Below the pieces are notes generated by a model. That model saw nothing but the letters and a program-made list of their open reading frames with translations, made no database searches and was not told where the DNA came from. A stretch of DNA of 64,000 bases, taken from positions 71,494 to 135,493 of the forward strand of contig VXAA01007263.1 in the NCBI GenBank assembly GCA_013399115.1. Reading direction: 5' to 3'. The first letter of the stretch is position 1. The number at the start of each line of letters is the position of its first letter. The position numbers were made by a program, and so were the translations under genes. Of this stretch, positions 25,271 through 37,626 are shown piece by piece. The DNA comes from Anseranas semipalmata. Taxonomy: Eukaryota > Chordata > Aves > Anseriformes > Anseranatidae.

Positions 25271-27243
25271 TCACTTTGGAGGAGTACATTCTGCTTAAGC
25301 TTTCCTTTCCTGTCCTTATGCTGGTTTGTAACCTTACTCCTCCTGATGGTTTCTCTCCACATGACATAAGGCTGCATGCTCCAGCGTGGGAGATGATTTC
25401 TCTGGATCCAAACAACTTAGGAGAGTGCTGGTATCCTGAGTTAAACAGAGAGAAAGCATTGCAGGACTGAAGTTAATCCCCATTATTAGAAGTGTTCACT
25501 CACCTTTTGTTCAAAAGTACAACCACCTAGAGATGTTTCAGTACTGGATTCTCACATGATATCTGTCGGCAAAAGAGCTTGCAAGCAACAGGGTAGGGCA
25601 AATGCAGGTTTACCATGCATTTACTGATTACCACAATACAGGCTACTTGGAAATATTAGTTAATTCTAAAAAAGATACCTTGCTAATAAGAGCTGTATGC
25701 TGCAAGAAACACATAAATCCAGTTCTCCATTTATGGAACCAGTAGAAACCACACTACTATTCTTTATTTCTGGTATAACATTAAGAGTTGATTCTGATAT
25801 TCATAAAAGCCTCCCATACTTCAGATGTTTGCTCGTTGAGAAGTGGTGCTCCTGGCAATTAAAATGAGCAATGCTTGCTCTGCAGCTGGCATGCCCCTGT
25901 AACGGAGCAGTTAGCTTCCACACTTTCATGCCAGGAGTATGTGGGTGTGCTTGCCTCAGTGTGTAACACTTTCTTTTGCTCATTTGTGCAGCTTCATATG
26001 TATTTTTTCCCTCCTGATAGATACTTGGATATTTTGGTATGAGTTATCTATCTGTACACAGACAGCCTCTGCTCTCTTCTATTGCTTGAGGAAGAAAAGC
26101 AAGACTCACTCTGTGACTTGCAAAACCGTATCTAGAATATATAGGCGTGATTCGTGATTTGCTTGTCATTTGTGTCACCCAGGTAAGGAATTACCAGTCC
26201 GATGAAATAGCAAAGAGGGAATTTGGAGTTGTAGTGTTATTTCCTCCGAGTGCTAGATTAAGCCAGTAAAATGTTTAGTGATATTAGAGTTGTTTTTTCA
26301 CTGTCATGAAAAAGAAAAACTATTTTCAAGCAAAACAGGTTTACAGAAATAAAAAAAAAAAAAATGTAGTTTCTGAATCTTTACTGAAAAGTACTTATTG
26401 TTGTTTTTGGGAAGCACCAAAATATATGACAGAATATAGCCTTGCTCTAGGAATGTAGAAAAAACTTGAATATCAGTCCTGGTAGACAAAACCAGCACTC
26501 TGGCTCACTCATCGGACAGCATTATTTTAAATTTATACACATGAAGGCAACTGTAACTGAGAAGTAATTACCAGGAAATGAGAATATCATCAAATAGCTA
26601 CTTTATTGTATAACTGTGACAAATTATGGCTATGTCTGAAAAAGACACTAAAATAAAGCACAAAGTTGTGTTTAGAGCTTATTTACAAAGTCAGTTTTTC
26701 CGTAACTTGATGTCAGATGTCACTCATTCTATAAAAGCTTATATATTTAAGATAAAATGACACACTGTATATGTTCTTAAGATCAAATCTACTATTTTAA
26801 TATGTGATGTATTGCAAGCATTCATATTAGGGTATCTTTTTTAAAAACTCCTCAAACCTGAAAAAAATACATCTGACCTTGCATGTCTTCAATGAAAAAA
26901 TCATTTTTCCATTGTATAACTTTGATCCTCATATTAAAAAAAAGAATATTAAGGAATTACTTTCTGTATGTTTGTTTGTTTGTTTACTTAGGCAGGCCAG
27001 GATGGGGGTAGAATTTTGAATTAAAAATTATTGGTTTCAATATTATCAGACATCAGAAACATTGACTGTGTAAAACAAAAGAGTTTCCATATCAAACAAA
27101 ACTTGTAATAATTTCTGCAATGAGATTTCAAATGTGAAGTTTTGCTCCAAGGCAACTTTTGCCCTCTCTTTCTTATACTTAGGGTAAAATGAAACTATAA
27201 TAAAAATGTTAACATTCCCTTAATTACAAGAATACCACTGTTG

Positions 27244-27274
<31 letters not shown>

Positions 27275-27446
27275 ATTTTAAATGAAATCCTTATCTCACA
27301 AATATATTTTAAAGGAAGCAAGTTTTGAAGTAGTGACTTTGCCATATAGATTGTTTGGAAGTAGTTGGGGTTTCTTTGTGTGAACATCTAAGATTATTTC
27401 TGGTAAACAAAACAGCTAAGCACTGATCCACAAAGCACACAAACAT

Positions 27447-27845
27447 TTACACAATTTCCAGTTCATGAAAAGTGCCATGAAAATTAATTATAAGCTTATT
27501 TATTTGAAAGCTTTCTTCATGTTCTGCTTCAGGAAACGATGGCTGATTTGAAATTGAGAAAAGTGCCATAAAATGGGTTTCTTCAGCTTGATCGGGTTCA
27601 GTGAAGATCGTAAAGCACTGTAAAAGCACGGATTCATTCAGTCTTGTGCTTTTGCAAAGCTCCTGTGAATGTTTTGTATCATTGCTGTCAGATGTGATTT
27701 TCTCTGCCGCTGCAGATGTGCACAACAGATTTACTGTTACAAGTAATACACAGTAAATTCCTGACATAGAGGCATTTAGGGCCACTGCCAGATGTCTCAT
27801 TTTAATAATACATTTGTATATCCTAGTGCTAGAGGGACAATTAAG
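27447..27845 (-). CDS. Candidate exon of a small secreted protein, unidentified
   Basis: An ATG-started 117-codon frame on the minus strand, from 27800 down to a stop at 27447, with A at -3. Residues 1-32 look like a signal peptide: the hydrophobic core GIYCVLLVTVNLLCTSAAA is followed by a plausible cleavage site AAA|EK. The remainder is hydrophilic, with two N-glycosylation sequons (N40-D-T, N55-E-S) and cysteines at 49 and 62. A splice-acceptor-like TTTATTGTTCACAG ends just upstream at 27846, and a donor-like TGT|GTAAAT overlaps the stop, so the frame could be a 5' coding exon. I do not recognise the family, and the composition is not far from that of local non-coding DNA. A random open frame remains quite possible. 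No function is assigned. Confidence 0.25.
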   Translation of the reverse strand, partial: LNCPSSTRIYKCIIKMRHLAVALNASMSGIYCVLLVTVNLLCTSAAAEKITSDSNDTKHSQELCKSTRLNESVLLQCFTIFTEPDQAEETHFMALFSISNQPSFPEAEHEESFQINKLIINFHGTFHELEIV

Positions 27846-28789
27846 CTGTGAACAATAAAGATAAAATCAGTGGAGGACAGGTATTACCACTTTATTGTTG
27901 TAGTCAATCTACTGTGCTCAATAAAATGAATGAATTCAGTTTTGGTTTTGTGTTGTTACAACAGGATTACTATCATCTAGGTCTCATTCAACAAATAGTG
28001 GATAGGCACATGTCTTTATTACAGCTGTCTGCATGGAAGAAGGTTGTCTGTTGCTCCATTTCTTCTCTGACAGCCTGGATGCAGAATTATCTCTGTCAGC
28101 TCCAGGATGCATTAGGCAAATGCAGTATCATTTCCATCCTCAGCAAATTAGTAATGTTGAGAGATCCATTGGCTGGGCACTGCCAGTTTGTTATCTGTGC
28201 AATTGCCTGGGAAACATTGCCTGACATTGTGAAAGGCTTATCTGTCTGCTACAAGTACAGGGAAACAGTGCAGGGAGGTTTTAATCCTTACCCTCTTTCT
28301 ATCTTTTGCCTGGCCAGAGTTCTTGAACTGGTTTTCTTTAGCTGGTAGAAGTAACAAGGGCTACTTCCAGTACTAAGGGAATAAATGCCTCAATGCCAAA
28401 GAGAAAGAGAGATAGGGTGAAGGTCTAAACTGTACCTGTCTTTAAAATTAGTGGGATTGTGCAGATACACAGCAAAACAGCAAAAAGTCCCTAGTGTTTA
28501 CTGTAGCATTAAGTGAGTCAAGACCTGACCTTTTCAGAAATTCAATGTTGTTTGAATTGAGTGAGAAATTCTGATATTGGTACTTACTGTTCTGTGTTTA
28601 TCCCTATGGTGCTCTCCAAGATAAACTAGGATTTTGTGCTTAGATGTTAATATACAGAGCTGGACGGCCTATAGCTATCAGAACAAAGAAATAAAGGGGT
28701 TTCCAAGGTGAATCTTCCCTAAAATCTTGTTGGTTTACATAATGCTCTCTTCTGGCCCTAGATATTCCAGTCTTACTTCATCTAAAGAG

Positions 28790-29090
28790 ATCATATAATT
28801 TCTTCCAGTTAACTACTACACTGAAACCCACAGACTGCTTTTAGATAAAGTATATATTCCAGAAATGCATTCGGTTTTAATTTAAAGGCTTTGAGAGATG
28901 AAGGACCTAGCACTTTCCTGGACAGTTTGTGCCAATGGTTAATCACAGCCATGGTGAAAAAAGAAAAAAGAAAGATCTGTCTTGAAGTTTGAAACTGATT
29001 GGCTTTGACTCTTAGCTTTCACTTCTCATAATGCCTAAATGAGCAGTTACAGGGGCCCAAAATCCCCTTGTTCTGGCTTGCAGGAGTCTG
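28790..29090 (-). mobile_element. Old CR1-like LINE 3' fragment
   Basis: The plus strand reads TTTAATTTAAAGGCTTTGAGAG...GTTTGTGCCAATGGTTAATCA...GCCATGGTGAAAAAAG...GAAGTTTGAAACTGATTGGC. It follows the order of reverse-strand CR1/L3-type 3' ends in amniotes ('...TTGTTCCAATGGTTAATTACCCTCACTGTTAAAAA...'). Strong divergence indicates an old, inactive copy. No open frame survives. The family call is by eye and the ends are approximate. Confidence 0.55.
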
Positions 29091-31392
29091 AAGAATGGTT
29101 AACAAAAGGTAGTGGAAGACAGCAACCACTCCGGATGGTTGTTTGCAATTGTGACAATTGACTGAAATTGCCAATAACAAAATGTGATGTAGCCCCTGTT
29201 TCCATTTCCCACTTTCTGGATCACATATGCCATGCTCCCACTGAAGAAGAAGTGAGCTGCGTGGTGAACCCCATAGTCCTGTACCCCAGCAACTCTGGGC
29301 TGCACGCTGGGATCAGAGGTGGCTTTTCTCTATGCGTGCTTTGGGTAGAAAACGCATGCAGAGGTGAGGAAGGAACCCCGGCGTCTTCCAATAGGCCCAC
29401 CACACTAAGTGATGGGAAACCAGGATGGTGGCCTGCATCTGCCTTCACTTTAAACATGCTTCTTGTGATACAGAGGAGACAGGAAAGAAGTATAAAAACT
29501 ACATGCCTAAAAGATTTGTTCCTGAGGCTGCTGGTTGGAGAATCCCTCTCTTTTCAGAGTGATAGTAACATAATTTAGTATACATTATAGCTTCCTACCA
29601 TAGGGTCTCCCTAAATTCTGCTCTGCAGCAAGCATGCATGAGTACAATCAATCTGGATCACATGCTTTAGTAAATTAAATTTACAAGTGTCCCTCTTCAA
29701 ACTACCCCTCCTTTCCTAGTAAAAATGAGACAGCATGTAGACAGACAGTTTTAAGAATTATCCCCTGGGCCCTGTTAAAGAAACCAACTCATAGATACTC
29801 ATGTGTTAACCACATGTGTGTCACTTTGCCAGTAAGTGCTTAGAAGCTAATGGCAACGGGGTAACGAAAATAGCTGAAACCATGGAAGGACACTCAAAAA
29901 CATGCAAAGTATTTGCAAAATAATTAATCAATTAACAAGCTACTGGGCTATCAACATGGGGTATCAGAATAATAAGAAAAACTGTTAACAGTCCTGCCAA
30001 GCCATTAGTAGCAATTCTTAGCTTTCTTCAGGCACATCCTCCACCTCCCCCCACTTCCATTTTTCCTTGCAAAGAGTGGAATCTGTTTGCCAAATTGCTT
30101 TCCTGATTTCAGCGGTCCAGAACATCTCCCTGACATAAATCAACCTGTTCTGGAGACATCTCCCTTCAGCTGGGTCTTGCAGATTCACAATGAAAAGGGA
30201 AGAGACAATGGTAGAGTCAGACAGTACCCCAAAAAGCACATTAGTTGAGAGCTAAGAGCTGATTAGTAAAATCTTCCTGTCTTTTAAAGATGCATTTTCC
30301 TTAGTGATGAAAGCCAGGTCTCCTAGACCTCAAGTCAATGTCTGGTCTTCTAGATCAGTTCCAGGGTAGGTTTACATTGTGATTAGCACGGGCTTTGCAG
30401 TTTGAGTAGGCATATGTGCAAGTTAGCTTTTAATGTCAGAGCCTGGACAAGATTCGGTGGTGTAGCTACAGAAAAACAAAAACACAACAAACAAAAAACC
30501 ACAACAAACATACAAAAAAACCCCCAAAACAAAACAAAACAAAAAACATCCAAGCTGAATTCTGTGTTGCTATTAGGTCAAACTAATGAACCTTGGCTGA
30601 GGTTGTAGCAGAGCATACACTTCACAGTTGCCCCCTGCAGCAATTTCAGTATTACCTTTGGTTTGCAATGCAAGCAGTATCACCTTCCTTGGTGCACTCC
30701 TTCCAAGAGTATGTTGATGTTTTGCCTTGCTTTTTCTCTATAAGACAAAAAGAGTGTCAGTGTGGAATTTGCAGCATGCGAGCTATGATTTTCCCAAGTC
30801 TCGAGAGTGACATTTTTGCAATTAATTACTGGTAACTACTGCATCCTACCTACTTTAAACTCTACCAAGCGGCTCTGCGGGCTGTCTTCCTTCTTGCTCT
30901 GCTAATACATAAAGCCAACTTATTTTTTTAAATGCTGGGATGCAAGGATATATGATTATAAAAGAAATTGTAGGTAGATGAGTATTCAAGGTGAAATACA
31001 GATACTTTAAACACCACCTATAAATAATGAATTTGTATTTTTCATCCTGTTTTACTACTACATTTTGAATTCTTTTTAAAAATATATCATTATAGAAATA
31101 CCTTCCTGGAAAAGACTTCACATGTGAACAATTTTTTTTTAAAACAACTTTGACTTTATGGTCTTGATTAATTTTTGTTCGTTTGTTTCAATAACATGAA
31201 ATATATATTATAAATAATACATTCTATCTCTATTCCAATTTATTAGAAATCTATTATTGGTGGAAAATATTTTAATGTTCTCTGCTGCATTTGACTAAAT
31301 ATAACAAGAATAAATTGACTGCAATGTGTAAAGATGTAATTTAACCTGAGTTTAGCAACATATTTATGTGTACCTCTGGTACGCACACACAT

Positions 31393-31423
<31 letters not shown>

Positions 31424-32374
31424 AACATACATGAAAATAAGTCTACACAAGACATATAAACACCCCTCCTTTCCCCAGAAGAACCTATACCAATGTCTGC
31501 CAGAAAACAATGTCCATAGAAGGTGATTACCTTACAACATTAATGTTCCTAAGTCTTGTGACATTTCCTTCTTCTTCTTCTTCTTTTTTTCAAAAACTTT
31601 CATTGTCAAAGCAAGGTGATTAAGGAGGAACCTCAGCTTTGATTAAAAATCTTAACATTGGCTGCTGACAGCTTGTACAAATGTATCATCTAAATATGTT
31701 TGACTTTTGTAGTAACCTGAACCTAAATATGCACACTGCAGAAGCTGAAACAGCACCTTCGCAATGTTCAGCTAAACGCATGTCCTTACTTATGTCCAAG
31801 GTGTCCTCTGACTGTGTGACTATCCTGATAAACAAAAGGGAGGCCACGGTCCCCTCAAGCACTGGATCCTCGATTTTCCACATTACTTAACTACCACTTC
31901 ATTCCCCAACTCTGTTTTGAAGTGCCCCAGATAGCTGCTTCTGTGGCAAAGCTCAGAAGTGGCTAAGGATAGTTTATTTCAGAGATCATTCTCAAAAGGC
32001 AGTGTGGACATGACTGTACAAGTTTGGACTCAATCTAACCTAAACAATCCTTCAGCAGCATCCCAACCCTCAAACATCACACAGACCTTCATGGCACTGG
32101 CTAAGGAAGGCAATAAATAAGCTGCCTCTCTGTAAGCTGTGAAACACACCCCATGCTAGTTTAGACACTCGTAACTGGAACAAAACATGCAGTGAAAAAT
32201 AAGATCACAGGGCCTCATGGTACTGAAGAAGACTCTGGGCTAACTACTATATAGTACAGGCATGGTCAGCCTGCTCAAGGTGTCTATAAACCTGAGCCAG
32301 GCAGACTTAGGGTCAGTCCCAGTCTCTAAATTGGATGCTAGACTTTAGAAAATGGAGCTTCTGTGTTTATATAC
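29091..32374. other. Gene-free stretch
   Basis: No gene recognised. Short frames at 29168-29578 and 30593-30835 lack family motifs. Low-complexity tracts are a (CAAA)-rich run at 30470-30546, (AC)n/(AT)n at 31382-31424 and (TTC)n at 31567-31585. Confidence 0.55.
31382..31424. repeat. Compound (AC)n / (AT)n microsatellite
   Basis: Alternating purine-pyrimidine DNA: imperfect CA/TACA repeats pass into (AT)n. It is of the type that is often polymorphic. Confidence 0.9.
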
Positions 32375-32700
32375 AAATCTAATTAAAACATTATTTTTTC
32401 TTATGCCAATTTCCCCTAGCAGCTAAGGCAGATTTCCATTTACCAGATCATTAATGATTTGTGTGTTAATCAGATCTAAGTCGATTTTTACTGTTTGTTC
32501 TAAATCCCTGGGGATTAGAGTACCTGGATGTTTTAATGCTGTTGGGGACCACTGAAAACCCCACTGACTAAGCAATGTGTGGTATGTTTGTTTAGTTAAT
32601 CCTAACAGCTCAAGCTTGTTCCAATTAATTTTATACCCAGACAACTGCCTGAACTTTTCAATGTATTCTGACAATTTGTGTGTAGATCTTTACAAATCAC
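32375..32700 (-). mobile_element. L1/Tx1-type LINE reverse-transcriptase fragment
   Basis: The minus strand is open for 83 codons (32674 to 32423), although the first codon is TTG. It reads with the layout of the reverse-transcriptase region just after the YxDD block in L1/Tx1-clade LINEs. It starts EYIEKFRQLSGYKINWNK (the family's 'F...SGYKIN..KS' signature). It continues to a 'KH.GTLIPRDL' segment (usually K-Y-L-G-x-x-I-x-R-D) and then INTQIINDL. After an in-frame TAG the similarity seems to continue as LLGEIGIRKN, compared with the usual LP.SL.G+INLIKM. This is therefore a broken remnant with no 5' part or 3' end visible. CR1 dominates bird genomes and L1/Tx1 copies are rare, so the call deserves checking. 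Confidence 0.65.
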
Positions 32701-33399
32701 TTTAAAATAGAGTAAACATGTTGTCTAGCTATAACATAGGTCTTGTTCTCTACTAAGTTTCTAAGGGCCTTTGTAGGTGTGACAGCCACAGAGCATACCT
32801 ATGCAGTTTCTACAATGTGTCAAACAAGCAGAAAGGATAGTGGAACATAAGAAGCTGTCCTGTTTTTTCCTCATTCCCTTGAAAATGATTCCAAATTATG
32901 ACCATCTGTGACCCTGTGAGAAGGATTTTTATTTTATTTTTTTTTTAATTTTGCAATTATCATTTTATATATTGCCTTCTCCATTTCAGGAGGCAATGCT
33001 TTTGTATGGAGTTTGAACAGTATCCCACCTTTACTGGACAAAAAAATCCTGAAGTTTATGGAACATTTCTCTGCACACCAAAAGATCTAGCAACGCTTGA
33101 TCTATCCTGTGCAGCAAGCATTTATGCTTGGCTTTAGCTGCAGCACATGAAGGATTCTACTGGAATTGTTGAGGTCTGAAATTGGTGAATCTATGTTTAA
33201 AACTATCTACATATACATGTAACTGGGCTGACTGGTTTGAGACCCCAGCTTGCATCTGCATTGCTCAGTTAAGGTAGTCCTAAGGACCATTCTTACTAAG
33301 AGACCTAAAAACAAAAAGGAAACATTTACCTACTGATCAGTTTTTCCTACAAGGCCAGCTTGGAGCTAGGATTACAGCTAGGAAGTGTTTTGACACAGG
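32701..33399. other. Gene-free stretch
   Basis: AT-rich, with an A/T-rich tract near 32925-32950. No gene or repeat family recognised. The upstream part of the LINE fragment cannot be followed into it by eye. Confidence 0.5.
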
Positions 33400-34960
33400 C
33401 TGCCTTGGTCCTTGCCCCCTCCCTTCCTTGTTTATGGGGTCATCTGGAATCTCTCTGAGTCCTATCAGATTAAATGCACCTGGAGGCCCTTCCTGGGCTA
33501 ATGGCCTTCAGCAGGTTACTCAGGAAAAGACAAGGAACCTAAATATGGCCAATGTTCTGGCTTGGCCCTTAGAAGTTTCCTCTTCATTCAGCTCAGGTGA
33601 TTCTATACAGAATGTAGCAAAATGAGGGAAAAATAGGCAAAAATCTCCAGAGAGATCACTTGCTCAAGTATTCTGCCATGCTCTCCTGCAGGGCTACATG
33701 CTCAGCCACTCCCTTCTCATCTGGCACCCTGAGGTCATCTACCTCAAGACACAGGTTCTCACCATCTTTTTTTACTGTCTACCTGAGTGCCCTTTCTGGC
33801 TTGATTCTTACAGGTATGGTTTTCTAATTCAACTCTCCAACCCAGAAGCTGTTGGCATTTACAAAATCTGCCAGTGCAGATATATTCCAGATATTTAGAA
33901 GTAAACTACGACTGTGACTGAGGTGGAATGGCTAAACTGGGGGAAGACTAGGTCATTCTTGTGGCAGTTTATCGTCCAGTCCATGATTTTGGACTGCTGG
34001 CTTTCAGGTGCTCTGCATTTCTCATCCCTCTGGTTTTAATCTATCAGAAAGCATGGGTAGTTCCAGTATTCTGTGGTTATCATGGACCTATTGGCGCTTG
34101 GTAAGGTCGTGAGCTGCTTGATTACGCTCCTTCTAATGAATGTCCTTCATGACCTGGACATATCTGCTGCTGTCTGGAGCTGCTGGATATTCTGGAAACA
34201 GTGCAGTTTGGTCATCCACCGGAGAGGCAGTGGGGAACAACACCATCTGCACTGCTGTCAGCCCTCATTCTGGGGCAACATTACCCCTTGTGTCATTGCA
34301 AATTCACAGACAGACAGTTGCTGGGTAAGCAACGTTTACTCCTTTAAGCCAAGAGGCTATGCTACAGCAGCCTTTAGCCAAAGGTTTGTGTAAGGAAAAG
34401 CTGAGGTTCTTCTCAATGCCAAGCATATCCAATACCTGATCTATCCCTCTTGCACACAAAAAGCTGTAGTTACCTCTCTGCACACAGCCAGAAATGGACT
34501 CAGCAACATCCTATTCACCAGTGCACTTGGTTGGGGAAGGATGAAATTCTTTTGGATAGCAGAATGACCTACTCCTACACTGCATCTGTTAGGGAATTCA
34601 CCTATTCAGACAGGAGTACCAGCTAACTTCACAGGGTGGCTGGTGGCCTGCTTTCTGGTGATGAAGGTTGAGCTGCCTGAAGAACTGAGGATTTGGCAAC
34701 CAGGAAGAGTTTGGGAGGAACTGTTGGACTGGTTACTGCCATATAATTATGAAAGAAAGGGTAGCATATCACACCGGTGCCATTTGAGGAGGATACTACG
34801 TCCAAAAGTATGAGTCTCCAGGAACATGGATGATGATAGTGGCCTGCAGAAATGTATCATTCCCAGACCACCTGGAAAAGCTCACTGGGGGATGTTGGGA
34901 GAGGTAGGTGCACCTGAGATATCATTTGCATTCAGAGCATTTCAGGATGAAAAATCATCC
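33400..34960. other. GC-richer patch, possibly a decayed transposon
   Basis: About 1.5 kb with more GC than its surroundings and several short overlapping open frames on both strands (for example 34073-34393 plus). None is long and none carries a motif I can name. Mixed short frames in raised-GC sequence often mark an old DNA transposon or LINE eroded by mutation. I looked for Harbinger- and hAT-like signatures and found nothing convincing, so no family is assigned. Confidence 0.3.
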
Positions 34961-34987
34961 TGAAAACTCAGTAGCATAAATGGGGAT

Positions 34988-35755
34988 CTAATCACTCACA
35001 CTAGGAGCTGTGCTAATGCCCCCAAGATCATTTGTGCAAGCACTCTCCAGAGCAAGGAGGGGGTCCACAATTTCTCTCAGAAATATAGACAATTTATGGA
35101 TGCTGAATAGAGGAAAATATAACAGTGACCAAAATGACTGGAAGTGAGAAGTTAGCATTGACTGCCAGTTCAAAGTATTCCTGCTAGATATTTCTCTGTT
35201 GTTTTTTCTGCCCCCAGAGCAAGAAAATAAGACAGTGTTTTTGTTGACAGCTTCACAAAAAAAAAAAAAAAAGGCTGGGGAAAAGACCTCCTTAGCCAAG
35301 ACCTCCTTACCTCCTTCACACAGGGAGGGCTGGAGTGGGGGGAGCTCACAGCAGGGGTGAATGCAGTGGTTTGGAGAGCAATTGCAGGGCTTAGAGAGAG
35401 ATGACAGGAAGCAAGAACTGACTGTCTCCCTGCCCGGCACAAACACATACAGACTTAACCTACAGCTGAACTTTTGCCCTTGAGTGACCAGTGCCATTAG
35501 GACATGGGTCAAAAGGTTGCAGGGTGACAGAAAATGGAACTTTATTGAATGAAAGAGAAAATGAAAAAATTCCTTTGTTTGCTTAACTCCGTGTGGTTTG
35601 TATAGCCACTGTGATCCCATAATGGAGTCCAGAGTGAAAAAGTAACTTGATTTATCACATGCAAAGGAAAAAAGAAAAAAAAAGGGAGGGGGGGTGGAGA
35701 CACGACTCGCTAGGGGAATAACTAAGAAAAGAAAAAGTAAAAGAATAAAACCCAC
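34988..35755 (-). other. Longest open frame in the window (255 codons), probably non-coding
   Basis: The minus strand is open for 255 codons but begins with GTG; the first internal ATG is about 45 codons in. The frame crosses a poly(A) run at about 35258-35273, giving a phenylalanine run, and other purine-rich tracts at 35670-35696 and 35725-35746 that deplete stop codons. The translation is serine/phenylalanine/cysteine-rich with no recognisable domain. I read it as a chance frame in pyrimidine-rich DNA. A decayed LTR or transposon is an alternative. Confidence 0.3.
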
Positions 35756-36649
35756 AAATCCCTAAAACATTAGAGCAAATGTGACTTTAATCAATAAAAG
35801 CCCCTTTATATAAATGAGGCAGAGAGACAGGGAAAGAATTTTCATTCCTTAGGAACAAGTGTATATTAAGGACACCAGTGATGCAGACTATTCCAGTTCA
35901 AGTAAGGAAAAATGCACATGTGTATGAGCATCTGTCTGAAAAATATTTTGGTTGGACATGTATTTGAGTGCCAGAATTTTATACATGTAAGCCATCTGCA
36001 TTTATGTGCAGGTACAAACTCCAGATATTTAAAATTAGTTTGAAGATAAGAAACATTTCTAGATAGGTAGAGAGAAAATGGGTACAACTGGTAGGACTCT
36101 GGGTGAAATTGGAGATTCCAAATGAGTTCAATTAAAGATAGACTGAAATCTCAACATATTTTACATGCCTAATATTTTCTTCATTTCTTGACAAAATGTG
36201 GTCCATCAGTAAAGATACGATTGGCTAAATTCAGATGTTTTAAAATGCTGCTATTATTCCTTGGATTTTTAGTAGAGTGGCATATTCTGGATTAGATCCA
36301 CAGAGTTACAAGGGCTAATGAGCTAATTCTGAGCTGTCTTACTAGTGGGATAGAAAACAGTGAAGTTAGAGCACAAGAAATCTAACAAAGTCCAAAAATA
36401 TGCAAAATAGTCATTTTCAGGGTATACAGATATTCCCAGAAATGCCTAAATAAAAGATTTGTCAGAGACAGACCCTTAATGAATTTAATGTTTCATGATT
36501 TGACTTTCAGAGCATTAAGGAGCAAATTTTGCTGCTTGAGTGCATGTGAAAGTGCTGTGAGCGTGATGAGTAGTACCATACTCTGTGTGCTTTTATGCAT
36601 GAATAGTACTTGAGGGGCAGGAGTGTGAAATGCTAGTAGGTATGTGCAA
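35756..36649. other. Gene-free stretch
   Basis: AT-rich unique DNA. No gene, RNA gene or recognisable repeat seen. Confidence 0.5.
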
Positions 36650-37500
36650 GGTATCAGAAGCTTCCAGATGAGCTCCTACATCTCCACTACTCTTCCCCCT
36701 TCCTCTGCAGTGCCCTCCTTCTCTCCCCCTCCCATTTTAGTCAGCCCATGACCTGCATGGCCACAACAATTACATCCATGTTACTCAGTGTGCCCTGCAG
36801 CCTCTCCTTTTTGATCACTGTGAACTACCAAACCATCTGCCCCACGACTTTACCTCCAGAGAGGGACATCCTTTACAGATCATGTCTCTAAGATTCCTCG
36901 TTTCCAGAATGTGTCTATGTCTTGCTAATTCTTTTTGCATTGTGTCCCAAGTGCAGACCTTTTTTTCTCAACCATACAGCTAAAACTTTTATGCAGACTA
37001 ATTTTGGGTGTTGCAGTCACATATCTCAGTTACTGCAGTATCCTGTGTTTTTATTCCTGACAAATGCAGCCATGTTCTGTTCAAATCTATTTGGACTGCT
37101 GTTGTCAAGATCGTTATCTCCATCTGTTTCCTAGAGTATGTCATATCTCTGTCTCTTTGCACTGTCTCCTGCTTCTCCACTGTAACAAATGCACTACTAT
37201 TCCCATTTACATTACACTATAATCAGTACTAAAAGGCTGACTGCTACCTCAATTTGGACTGCAAGATCAGTTTCCATCATCTCCTTTTCAATTTTCAGAC
37301 ATGAATTTCCAATTTTTCATCTTTCTTTCCACTCAGATTTGGGAAGAAGTCCCCATAAACATGTTTGTATACTTGGTTTGCTGTCTGACCTCAAAAGCCT
37401 GTTCCATTGACCAGTGCTATTATATAGTTTCCTTCAGGTTTTCCATCAGGCTGTCTGATTCCATCTAGTGTAAGCACTCGGGCCCCTGAAACCTTCCCTT
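36650..37500. repeat. Pyrimidine-rich block, possible decayed non-LTR retrotransposon
   Basis: The plus strand is strongly T/C-rich over about 850 bases, with many TCTCC/TTTCC words and several overlapping short frames. Its texture resembles the worn 3' reverse-transcriptase portions of L2-like LINEs, but I cannot align it to a defined family from memory. No intact frame. Confidence 0.25.
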
Positions 37501-37626
37501 TTTGTTCTCATTAACACAATGTCTAAAGTAATGGGGTCCTCATTCCTGACTAAAGTTTCTGGTTTTCTTGGGTAATATAAATAGTAATTATTAGTAATAA
37601 CCTTCTTGGTCACACAAAGCTAAACC

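Larger units (their letters stand above)
23641..27440. other. Gene-free stretch
   Basis: No recognised gene. From about 23640 to 24080 the sequence is GC-richer, with short open frames on both strands that I cannot link to any family. The rest is AT-rich. A hairpin at 24200-24229 and a worn repeat at 25120-25270 are listed separately. A (TTTG)n run lies at 26970-26986 and a related T/G-rich run at about 27240-27285. Confidence 0.5.

Noticed and set aside
27848..28348. 166-codon plus-strand frame
   Set aside because: It starts on GTG. No domain, signal peptide or splice context is recognisable, and an overlapping frame is also open. Most likely chance.
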